Below are positions 34,990 through 42,102 of a DNA stretch of 64,000 nt, one piece after another (position 1 is the first letter of the stretch; every line of letters begins with the position of its first letter). The stretch covers positions 62,001 to 126,000 of the forward strand of contig CADBBH010000001.1 in the NCBI GenBank assembly GCA_902792905.1. Reading direction: 5' to 3'. The position numbers and the translations under genes are program-made. The DNA comes from Oscillospiraceae bacterium. GTDB lineage: Bacteria; Bacillota; Clostridia; Oscillospirales; Acutalibacteraceae. The notes below the pieces were generated by a model. It saw only the letters and a list, made by a program, of their open reading frames with translations, had not been told where the DNA came from and did no database searches.

Positions 34990-36026
34990 TACGGAGTATA
35001 GGTTGCGGCTTCGGAGTAGAAATATTTATACGGATTGTCAAGGCCGTCAAGATATCCGGACATATCATAACCCTGGGGATTCACGGCCTCGCCGTCGGGA
35101 GTGATGACTATCTCCATAAAGCCGGAGTAGACAAAGAGCAGCTTTTCGCCCTTGTGCTTCTGAAGGAACGCATTGTAATCATCAAAATGAGGGCCGCCGA
35201 ATGCGGGATTTGCGCTGAGCTTACCGTTCTCTTTAGTGAGGGTAACAATGGCGACAAGTTTTCCGTTATTATACACAAGATAATCCCTGAAATTCTGCCT
35301 AACCTCGAGCTGCTTGCCCTCTGTGCCGTCATATGAGACATGGCAGTAGCCCTTATCGGAAAACTTCAGATTATCCGCAGGAACTCCGCTTGACGAGAGA
35401 GCCGAAACGATCCAGGTATTCTCCGCGAAATATGCCTTTGCTTCGGCATCGGTAATCTTTTCACCGGTTATTCTAACCCCGGGTTTTGCGCCCGACACGG
35501 CCGGAACAGCGGGAATATACCACCCGCCTACCCCATCTCCGCCGTAGGTTCCGCCCGAGTTGTCATTGGGAGAAGCTGTTGTGTTCTCTTTTTGTGACTT
35601 CGTATTCTTTCCTTTTTCAATATCTTCCTTATCAATAAAGCCGGATGATTCACCGGGAACAATTGCACCGCTGTAAATTTTATCAGTTGTCTGCATCTCC
35701 TTGCCGGTCCACTCTGTTTCATTCGGGTTTCCGGCGGCGTTATCATCATCCGCCTTTGACACAGCGGTCTGTTCGGCCTCTTCGCCGTAAATATCTTCGC
35801 TCGGTATAATCTCACTGCCTTCATATCCGGCGGCATTCTGCGATCCGGCGGCGGTGACTGCCTTCAATGAACCGTTTTTTGCGGCAACGCCGAGCGTAAC
35901 ACAAACAGCAACAGCGAGAACTGCCGACCCTATTGCGCCGACGCGCCTGTTTCTTGCACGACGATGAACTTCGAATTCATCTTTGCGTTCCATTACAATA
36001 TCGTATATTTCCGCGTTAGTCTTCAT
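34989..36026 (-). CDS. Probable anti-sigma factor or sigma-linked membrane protein
   Basis: The first 32 residues are charged (MKTNAEIYDIVMERKDEFEVHRRARNRR), then comes one helix (about 34-51), a long low-complexity extracytoplasmic stretch rich in Asn, Asp, Glu, Ser and Thr (about 55-165), and a C-terminal folded region of about 160 residues. The topology fits a one-pass anti-sigma factor whose short cytoplasmic end binds the sigma factor encoded just upstream. I do not recognise the C-terminal domain. Its ATG overlaps the end of the sigma gene by 11 nt, so the two are coupled. Function is inferred from this pairing. Confidence 0.8.
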   Translation of the reverse strand: MKTNAEIYDIVMERKDEFEVHRRARNRRVGAIGSAVLAVAVCVTLGVAAKNGSLKAVTAAGSQNAAGYEGSEIIPSEDIYGEEAEQTAVSKADDDNAAGNPNETEWTGKEMQTTDKIYSGAIVPGESSGFIDKEDIEKGKNTKSQKENTTASPNDNSGGTYGGDGVGGWYIPAVPAVSGAKPGVRITGEKITDAEAKAYFAENTWIVSALSSSGVPADNLKFSDKGYCHVSYDGTEGKQLEVRQNFRDYLVYNNGKLVAIVTLTKENGKLSANPAFGGPHFDDYNAFLQKHKGEKLLFVYSGFMEIVITPDGEAVNPQGYDMSGYLDGLDNPYKYFYSEAATYTP

Positions 36027-36573
36027 AATCAAAACCATCCTTTCCGAGTTGAACTTTCAGCGCCTCGCGCGCCCTGCTCAGAAGAACCTTTGTATTTCCC
36101 TCGTTTTTGCGCATAATCGCGGCGATTTCCTTCACCTGAAGATTCTCAAAATACTTGAGCCAGAGGACTTCATAATACTCGCTCTTAATCTTCTTCATTG
36201 AAGACAGGAGCTGACGGTTTCTCTCCTCTTTGATATATAATTCCTCGGGTGATTGTTCCTTATCAACCGCCGGATTTTCTGAGCCTTCAAGATTTACCGT
36301 TTCGTGCCTTTTTGCTTTTCTTATGATATCGGCGGCTGTATTTCTGCCTATTCTGAAAATCCATGTTCTGAATGAGGCTTTCCCGTTATACTTTGGCTTT
36401 TTGGTTGCCAGTTTCACAAAGGTTTCTATCGCCGCATCCTCTGCAGTTTCATGGTTCTCGGTAAATGAATAAAGGAACATCTGCAACGGCATGCGGTATT
36501 CTTCAATCAGGTCTGCGAGGCCCCGGTCGTCACCTTCAAGAAAACGGCGGTAGCTACTTGCACCGTTGTCCAT
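36016..36573 (-). CDS. ECF-type RNA polymerase sigma factor
   Basis: Region 2 (FLYSFTENHETAEDAAIETFVKLATK..., then FRTWIFRIGRNTAADIIRK) and region 4 (LLSSMKKIKSEYYEVLWLKYFENLQVKEIA..., then KVLLSRAREALK) are both recognisable, separated by a short acidic linker with no region 3, as in ECF (group IV) sigma factors. At 185 residues it has normal ECF length. It is followed by the overlapping membrane protein gene, probably its anti-sigma. Regulation by autoactivation is common in this group but cannot be shown here. Confidence 0.93.
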   Translation of the reverse strand: MDNGASSYRRFLEGDDRGLADLIEEYRMPLQMFLYSFTENHETAEDAAIETFVKLATKKPKYNGKASFRTWIFRIGRNTAADIIRKAKRHETVNLEGSENPAVDKEQSPEELYIKEERNRQLLSSMKKIKSEYYEVLWLKYFENLQVKEIAAIMRKNEGNTKVLLSRAREALKVQLGKDGFDYED

Positions 36574-36621
36574 AAGGTTCCCCCTTTCCGAAAGAGCGGT
36601 GCCGTATTTGCCCTTTCACTT

Positions 36622-36650
36622 ATTATACGTCAAAGTCGGCAAAAAGGTAA
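36622..36650 (-). promoter_or_regulatory. Possible sigma operon promoter
   Basis: Minus-strand TTACCT (36645-36650), 17-nt spacer, TATAAT (36622-36627), 48 nt before the sigma gene ATG. The -35 box is weak. Confidence 0.5.
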
Positions 36651-36688
36651 CAGCTTTTTTGAGAAAATGAATTTTTAAATAAAACTTC

Positions 36689-36717
36689 TTGCATATTTTA
36701 ATTTAATATGATATGAT
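36689..36717 (+). promoter_or_regulatory. hppA promoter
   Basis: TTGCAT (36689-36694), 17-nt spacer, TATGAT (36712-36717), leaving a 70-nt untranslated leader before the ATG at 36788. Confidence 0.65.
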
Positions 36718-36787
36718 AATTAATCATTAAAAGAGGCATTTTTTCGTGAGATGGCTGTAAATTCTTTTAAAAACCGGAGTTGATGTA

Positions 36788-38872
36788 ATGGAAAAAATAA
36801 TCGTATGTATGACAGGAGCCGCGTCACTGATTGCAATTCTCTTCGCGGTGCTCAAGTCAATGAAGGTGCTCAAATTCGATGAAGGCACCGACATTATGAA
36901 AAAAATATCACAGTCTGTGCGCAAGGGCGCAAACGCCTATCTCAACAGGCAGTACAGAATTGTCATCATCTTCTTTGCCGTGATTTTTGTCATTCTCGGC
37001 GTTATGGCATTTCTGAAACTTCTCACTCCCTATGTACCGTTTGCGTTCCTGACCGGCGGCTTTTTCTCGGGCCTCTCGGGATTTATAGGAATGAAAATCG
37101 CTACTGCATCCAACGCGCGCACCGCAAACGCCTGCCGCGAAGGGCTGAACAAAGGTCTCAGAGTCGCTTTTGACGCCGGTTCGGTAATGGGTTTCACCGT
37201 AGTAGGTCTCGGCCTCCTCGATATAACCCTCTGGTTCTTCCTGCTCAAGTTTGTATTCAAGCTTCCCGACAATGAAGTTACGGGCGCTATGCTGACCTTC
37301 GGAATGGGTGCTTCGTCAATGGCTCTTTTTGCAAGAGTCGGCGGCGGAATATTCACCAAGGCGGCGGATGTCGGCGCGGACCTTGTCGGCAAGGTTGAAG
37401 CGGGAATTCCCGAGGATGACCCGAGAAACCCTGCGGTTATTGCAGATAATGTTGGCGACAATGTCGGCGATGTTGCGGGTATGGGTGCAGACCTCTATGA
37501 GAGTTATGTCGGCTCAATTATTTCATCCTGCGCTCTCGGCGTTTCGGCTTATGCTTCATTCAAGGCAATGGCTCTGCCGATGTGCATAGCGGCAATCGGT
37601 GTGCTCTGCTCGGTTATCGGCACCTTCTTTGTAAGAACAAAAGAAAACGCCTCACAGAAGGAACTGCTCAGGGCGCTTTCAAAGGGTACAAATCTCTCGG
37701 CGATTCTCATAGCGGTTGTTTCTCTTCCACTCGTATATTTCCTGCTCGGCAAAGAGCACTGGCATCTGTATTTCGCGATTCTTGCAGGCCTTATCTCGGG
37801 CGTGCTTATCGGCCAGTCAACCGAGCATTACACTTCCGACAGCTATAAACCTACTCAGAATCTTGCAAAATCAAGCGAGACGGGAACTGCAACAATCATC
37901 ATCAGCGGCCTTTCGGTCGGTATGCTTTCAACTCTGATTCCGATTATCATCGTTTCAATCTGCGTCCTTGTGGCATACTTTGTTTCAGGCGGTCGGGACG
38001 ACGGTGCTCACGGCCTTTACGGCATTGCTCTTGCAGCGGTCGGTATGCTCTCAACTCTCGGCATCACTCTCGCGACTGACGCATACGGCCCCGTAGCAGA
38101 TAATGCCGGCGGCATCGCGGAGATGGCAAAGCTTGACAAATCCGTTCGTGAGAGAACAGACGCTCTCGATTCGCTCGGCAACACAACGGCAGCTACCGGC
38201 AAAGGCTTCGCAATAGGCTCCGCTGCGCTCACAGCGCTCGCGCTGATGGCATCCTATATTGATAAAGTAAAAATTCTTCCCGGGGGCGCTGAGAAGATAG
38301 CAAATCTCAACATAAACAATCCTTCGGTTCTTATCGGTCTCTTCATAGGCGCGTGCCTTCCCTTCGTATTTGCGGCACTGACCATGAACTCTGTCGGCAG
38401 AGCGGCCCAGAGTGTAGTTATCGAAGTCCGCCGCCAGTTCAAAGAAATAGCAGGCCTTATGGAAGGCAAAGCGGACGCGGATTATGCGAAATGCGTTGAC
38501 CTGTGCACAAAGTCCAGCCTTCACGAAATGATCCTGCCGACCATCGTCGCGGTCATCGTTCCCGTAATCGTAGGTATGGTTCTCGGATGCACCGGCGTTG
38601 TCGGAATGCTCGCGGGTGCTACGGCGACCGGCTTCCTGATGGCTGTATTCATGTCAAACTCGGGCGGTGCCTGGGACAATGCCAAGAAATACATTGAGAG
38701 CGGACACTTCGGAGGCAAGGGCTCTGAGAATCACAAAGCCGCTGTTGTCGGCGACACGGTAGGCGATCCTTTCAAGGATACAAGCGGACCGTCAATCAAC
38801 ATTCTCATCAAGCTCCTCTCGATGGTTTCAATAGTATTCGCTGCGCTCATAATTAAATTCTCGATTCTTTAA
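36788..38872 (+). CDS. hppA: K+-dependent membrane-bound pyrophosphatase (ion pump)
   Basis: This integral membrane enzyme (about 16 helices, 694 residues) couples pyrophosphate hydrolysis to H+ or Na+ export. The active-site motif DVGADLVGKVE is followed by DDPRNPAVIADNVGDNVGD (about 197-228), and the C-terminal active-site block GDTVGDPFKDTSGPS is intact. The selectivity stretch reads GNTTAATGKG; Ala rather than Lys at the fifth place marks the K+-dependent class, many of which pump Na+. It has its own promoter and terminator. With Rnf in the same window, it suggests a cell that conserves energy by ion gradients. Confidence 0.96.
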   Translation: MEKIIVCMTGAASLIAILFAVLKSMKVLKFDEGTDIMKKISQSVRKGANAYLNRQYRIVIIFFAVIFVILGVMAFLKLLTPYVPFAFLTGGFFSGLSGFIGMKIATASNARTANACREGLNKGLRVAFDAGSVMGFTVVGLGLLDITLWFFLLKFVFKLPDNEVTGAMLTFGMGASSMALFARVGGGIFTKAADVGADLVGKVEAGIPEDDPRNPAVIADNVGDNVGDVAGMGADLYESYVGSIISSCALGVSAYASFKAMALPMCIAAIGVLCSVIGTFFVRTKENASQKELLRALSKGTNLSAILIAVVSLPLVYFLLGKEHWHLYFAILAGLISGVLIGQSTEHYTSDSYKPTQNLAKSSETGTATIIISGLSVGMLSTLIPIIIVSICVLVAYFVSGGRDDGAHGLYGIALAAVGMLSTLGITLATDAYGPVADNAGGIAEMAKLDKSVRERTDALDSLGNTTAATGKGFAIGSAALTALALMASYIDKVKILPGGAEKIANLNINNPSVLIGLFIGACLPFVFAALTMNSVGRAAQSVVIEVRRQFKEIAGLMEGKADADYAKCVDLCTKSSLHEMILPTIVAVIVPVIVGMVLGCTGVVGMLAGATATGFLMAVFMSNSGGAWDNAKKYIESGHFGGKGSENHKAAVVGDTVGDPFKDTSGPSINILIKLLSMVSIVFAALIIKFSIL

Positions 38873-38886
38873 TCAAATCAATTATT

Positions 38887-38919
38887 AAAGGGACTGTCCA
38901 CGACAGTCCCTTTGCTTTT
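38887..38919. terminator. hppA terminator
   Basis: AAAGGGACTGTC (38887-38898) / GACAGTCCCTTT (38902-38913), perfect 12-bp stem with a 3-nt loop, then GCTTTTT. It sits between convergent genes. Confidence 0.9.
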
Positions 38920-38924
38920 TATAT

Positions 38925-40310
38925 TCAGATTGTTGTGCTTTCCGAGCTAGGTTCAGCCGGAGCAGGATTTTCGCCAGTCGGTGGCTCGGGAGGAGTTTCC
39001 CCTTCTGCCTGAGGAGGTCTTTCTCCCCTCTCAGGCCGCTTTAAAGTTTCACCGTTTTCATTTGTAAAGTTCTTGAAATCCGGCCTTGTGAGCGTTTCGC
39101 CGTTTTCATCAGTCATAGGTTCTCTTTTTCCGAATCCGTCCTGTCCGCCGTGCATACCACCACCGAACTGATTGGATATCTCAGTAATCTTTTCGCCGTT
39201 TACAGTCACTTCGCCGCCGTTGATTTTGCCTTCAGTTTCGAAATCAAATGCTGACTGAGCGGTGATATTGAGAGAGCCGCCGTTTACCGCTATGCTTCCG
39301 TTTGAGTCGACAGCGTCGGTGTCGCCCTGCCCCATAACGATTTTAATATTGCCGCCGTTAATCTCAACCTTCGGGTCATAGAGTTCACTCTTCTTCGCAG
39401 CGTTGATACCGTCGTCCGAGGCGCTGATTGAGATTTCGCCGTCATTGATTATTACCTGCGTGGCTTCAAGCGCTTCGTGAGCCGTGATAATAAAAGTTCC
39501 GCCGTCTATCGTGAGGACCGTCACCGCGTGAATGCCGTCATCATCGGATTCGATATTGAAGCTGCCGCCGCTGATATAGACAAAGCCCTTATCCTTATCG
39601 TTTTCTTCATCCGCGTGCAGAGCGTCGTCGCCTGCCTTTATTACGAATTCTCCGCCGCAGATTCTGATTGAATTCTCGCCCTCAAGCGCCTTTTCCGCGC
39701 TCGTTATTTCATAGCTGCCGTCGGTTATTGTAAGATCTTTTTTGCTGACTATTGCGTGCTTGTAACCCGCTGTTACGGACAGTTTTCCGCTGCCGTTGAG
39801 TGTCAGATCGCTGTCGGCGAATATCACGCCGTCAATGCTTTTTTCGCCGGATTGCGTGTATTCCTCGCCTGAATCAGTGAGCGTATTTTCGGTTCCTTCC
39901 GGGAGGGTGATGAATACTTTATCTGCCGATTTCACATATATTGCGGGACCGGTTGAATTCGTGATTTCTGCGTTATTCAGTACAAGCTGAACCTTTGCGC
40001 TTTCACCTGCATCAATGATAACTCCTCCTTCATACTTGCCGGACAATATATAAACGCCTTCTTCGGTGATAGCCGTGCCGGAGTTTCCGGGCCGGAGCTG
40101 TTTCGCGTCTTTTTCTTCATAAGAAGGGTCAAGATCGCGCTCGGTGAAATAGTCGCTCTGCGCCGCGTCTGTCTTAACCTCTGAGGTTTTTCCTGACGAT
40201 GTATCTGTCTGATTATCGGTATTGTTTTTATTAATAGAGCAGGCAGTAACCGTTATTGCCACCAGAATAACCGAAACAATAATCGCAATGTATTTAATGT
40301 ATCTTTTCAT
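38925..40310 (-). CDS. Cthe_2159-like carbohydrate-binding lipoprotein
   Basis: A lipobox ends at Cys24 (VTAC), so it is probably a surface lipoprotein. After a linker, residues about 55-370 form repeats of the type GVYILSGKYEGG, DLTLNGSGKLSVTAG, ITDGSYEITSAEKALEGEN, characteristic of the right-handed beta-helix family PF14262, whose founder Cthe_2159 binds acidic polysaccharide with calcium. Many Asp-Asp pairs fit calcium sites. The C-terminal 90 residues are Pro/Glu/Thr-rich (GERPPQAEGETPPEPP). It is the third gene of an operon with a VTC-domain protein and DUF4956, 26 nt after the latter. Confidence 0.9.
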   Translation of the reverse strand: MKRYIKYIAIIVSVILVAITVTACSINKNNTDNQTDTSSGKTSEVKTDAAQSDYFTERDLDPSYEEKDAKQLRPGNSGTAITEEGVYILSGKYEGGVIIDAGESAKVQLVLNNAEITNSTGPAIYVKSADKVFITLPEGTENTLTDSGEEYTQSGEKSIDGVIFADSDLTLNGSGKLSVTAGYKHAIVSKKDLTITDGSYEITSAEKALEGENSIRICGGEFVIKAGDDALHADEENDKDKGFVYISGGSFNIESDDDGIHAVTVLTIDGGTFIITAHEALEATQVIINDGEISISASDDGINAAKKSELYDPKVEINGGNIKIVMGQGDTDAVDSNGSIAVNGGSLNITAQSAFDFETEGKINGGEVTVNGEKITEISNQFGGGMHGGQDGFGKREPMTDENGETLTRPDFKNFTNENGETLKRPERGERPPQAEGETPPEPPTGENPAPAEPSSESTTI

Positions 40311-40336
40311 AATAATTCTCCTTTTCTAAATTGTTT

Positions 40337-41014
40337 TTACAGTTCGCCTTCGCCGCTGCTCGGATAACCGCAACTGATCTCAAGGTTTCCGTTCTGTTCC
40401 CTGAGGGAATCAATGAAATTTTTAAGTGATGCACCCTGCTTCATTTGAATTTTATATGTCAGCTTATAGAGAGTTCCCATATTCGTTGTTTTCACATCGG
40501 TCATTTCACGGTAATCGGTATATTCGGCGAGCACATTTTCAAATACGCCCTCAAACTCAAGATTCTCTGGAACGGTGATTTTAAGAATTCTGAAGCCCTC
40601 TTCCTTTTTATCAAGGAACTTGCTCATAATCAGCAGGATAGCGGAAATCACGACGGCGAAAATCGCAGCTATGCCGATATATCCCATACCTGTCGCAAGG
40701 CCGACGGCCATTGCGAGGAATACCGCGGTAATCTCCTGCGCCTTGCCTGCCGCCGAGCGGAACCTGACTAAACTGAACGCGCCGGCTACGGCGACGCCCG
40801 CGCCGATATTGCCGTTTACAAGCAATATCACGAGTTGAACTATTGCCGGTATGAGTGCGAGGGTTATCGCAAAGCTCTTTGTGGTTTTTATCTGCCTTGT
40901 ATAAAGGAACGCTATTACCGCGCCGAGAAGAAGGGAAACCGCGGTGACGAGTAAAAAAGTGATTCCTGTGAATGTGCCGTTTTCGAGAACGGTTCCCAAT
41001 AAATTATCAAGCAT
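40337..41014 (-). CDS. DUF4956 membrane protein
   Basis: Four helices in residues 15-150 include the signature GNIGAGVAVAGAFSLVRFRSAAGKAQEI (about 69-96), which I recognise as DUF4956. The last 75 residues form a small cytoplasmic alpha/beta domain (ILKITVPENLEFE...). The family is of unknown function but regularly accompanies VTC-domain polyphosphate polymerase genes, as here, where it overlaps the VTC gene by 8 nt. AAGGAG precedes its ATG. Confidence 0.93.
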   Translation of the reverse strand: MLDNLLGTVLENGTFTGITFLLVTAVSLLLGAVIAFLYTRQIKTTKSFAITLALIPAIVQLVILLVNGNIGAGVAVAGAFSLVRFRSAAGKAQEITAVFLAMAVGLATGMGYIGIAAIFAVVISAILLIMSKFLDKKEEGFRILKITVPENLEFEGVFENVLAEYTDYREMTDVKTTNMGTLYKLTYKIQMKQGASLKNFIDSLREQNGNLEISCGYPSSGEGEL

Positions 41015-41762
41015 ATCTTATGACTCCTTCCTTTGTTAAAACAGGTGTAATGATTCTTGCGTTATCTCTGGTTTTCGTCGATGAAAATTCCGTATACGCG
41101 TTGCCATACTTTGAAAAACCGGAGGGATAGATTCCGTAACGGGACAGCAGGCGTGCTATTTCCAGCGGAACCGAGCCGGACACCTTCAGTTCCATAAGTT
41201 TTTCGCCTTCTTTAAGCAGCTCTTTTCCGCCGTCTCCGTAAGTCAGGTCGAGAGCGGTCGTGCGGTAGCGGATATTGTCATCGAAGGTGATTCTTAAATC
41301 CGGATCACTGTCACCGGCAAGCGCTATTCTGTCATAGCTGATAACCGCGGCGGGGCTGAGATTTTCCCAGATTTTCATAGTATAATCAATTTCATTTGAA
41401 ATCTGGTTTTTCACAGGCGAAGGCGTCCTGCCCGCGAGATAATCAAGAGCGAGGGAATAGGGCATCGAAATTCTTCTCTTATAAACTGTTCCTTTATACT
41501 TCTTCTTTATCTCCGCAAAGGCGTTTGTTTCTCTGCCGGGTATGCCGTAGGTTCTCAGACGCAGTTTCTCTTTATAGAGCGGCTTTTCGAGCGATGCTCT
41601 TATCATTCTGAAATCGGGTGTGTCATAATATATATTCATTATTTTACTTTTTCCGTATTCATCGATATGAGCTATTCCCGAAAGAGATGAGAAAAAAGAA
41701 TCGAACTGCGAAGCCGAAAGACGGTATTTTATTTCAGTTCTGGCAAAGCTGGTTTTGAACAT
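41007..41762 (-). CDS. VTC-domain polyphosphate polymerase-like protein
   Basis: The VTC/CYTH-like tunnel fold is recognisable from the opening FARTEIKYRLSASQFD, the NIYYDTPDF motif, KLRLRTYG, AFAEIKKKYKGTVYKRR and the late MELKVSG. The basic residues in these motifs line the tunnel that in yeast Vtc4 makes polyphosphate from ATP. The start is ATG 41762 with GGAG 8 nt upstream (251 residues); an upstream in-frame ATG at 41795 lacks this. First gene of the operon with DUF4956 and the Cthe_2159-like protein. A direct repeat upstream may be a Pho-type operator. Confidence 0.9.
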   Translation of the reverse strand: MFKTSFARTEIKYRLSASQFDSFFSSLSGIAHIDEYGKSKIMNIYYDTPDFRMIRASLEKPLYKEKLRLRTYGIPGRETNAFAEIKKKYKGTVYKRRISMPYSLALDYLAGRTPSPVKNQISNEIDYTMKIWENLSPAAVISYDRIALAGDSDPDLRITFDDNIRYRTTALDLTYGDGGKELLKEGEKLMELKVSGSVPLEIARLLSRYGIYPSGFSKYGNAYTEFSSTKTRDNARIITPVLTKEGVIRYA

Positions 41763-41793
41763 TTCAGTCACTCCTTCGTGTTTCTTTGACTGC

Positions 41794-41826
41794 ATAATAA
41801 CCCGCTTAACTTAAATGTAACTTAAA
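41794..41826 (-). promoter_or_regulatory. VTC operon promoter region with 11-bp phased direct repeat
   Basis: On the plus strand TAACTTAAA occurs at 41807-41815 and again at 41818-41826, an exact 9-bp repeat with an 11-bp period. Read on the minus strand (TTTAAGTTA twice), it lies just upstream of a possible -10 TATTAT (41794-41799), with no good -35. That arrangement fits activation by an OmpR/PhoB-family regulator bound at one helical turn spacing. Confidence 0.5.
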
Positions 41827-41865
41827 GTTCAGAATAATTTCAAAAAAGTTCCGGCAAAAAAATTG

Positions 41866-41894
41866 TTGACATATTTGCGATAACGTGATAAAGT
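41866..41894 (+). promoter_or_regulatory. Aromatic supraoperon promoter
   Basis: TTGACA (41866-41871), 17-nt spacer, TAAAGT (41889-41894). Perfect -35 with a moderate -10, 32 nt before the leader peptide ATG. Confidence 0.75.
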
Positions 41895-41926
41895 TATTTA
41901 CAAGATTTAAGGAAGGAGTTCCCGGA

Positions 41927-42013
41927 ATGAAACTTTCAGCAAAAGGGAATTCATATTCATACGCTTACGTTCGCTTTTTTGCGGGCTTTTATTTCCGCAC
42001 CCAAAAAGGATAA
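41927..42013 (+). CDS. Tyr/Phe-rich leader peptide of an attenuator (28 aa)
   Basis: A 29-codon frame starts at ATG 41927, with AAGGAAGGAG ending 8 nt upstream, and stops at TAA 42011. Tyr codons are at 10, 12, 14 and 22, and Phe codons at 17, 18, 21 and 23, so 8 of 14 residues in the stretch 10-23 are the end products of the operon it precedes. It is followed by a terminator (42047-42075). This is the layout of a ribosome-mediated attenuator such as pheL: ribosomes stall when charged tRNA-Tyr or tRNA-Phe is scarce and the operon is read. The peptide itself probably has no other job. Confidence 0.85.
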   Translation: MKLSAKGNSYSYAYVRFFAGFYFRTQKG

Positions 42014-42083
42014 TTTTACCGACGTAAGCAGATTAGTATAAGACCAAAGCGGTTCTGTTTCGTACGGAGCCGCTTATTTTATT
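41963..42083 (+). promoter_or_regulatory. Aromatic operon attenuator structure
   Basis: Segment 1 GCTTACGT (41963-41970, codons 13-15 of the leader peptide) is an exact complement of segment 2 ACGTAAGC (42022-42029). Segment 2 can alternatively pair through GTAAGC (42024-42029) with GCTTAT (42072-42077), which would open the 3' arm of the terminator. A ribosome stalled on the Tyr/Phe codons would cover segment 1 and free segment 2. The alternative pairing is short, so the exact switch is inferred; the components are seen directly. Confidence 0.6.
42047..42083 (+). terminator. Attenuator terminator before the aromatic operon
   Basis: AAGCGGTTCTGT (42047-42058) / ACGGAGCCGCTT (42064-42075), 12-bp stem with two G-T pairs and loop TTCGT, followed by ATTTTATT. 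It lies between the leader peptide and the first structural gene. Confidence 0.85.
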
Positions 42084-42102
42084 AAGGGAAAGGATAATGA
42101 TT

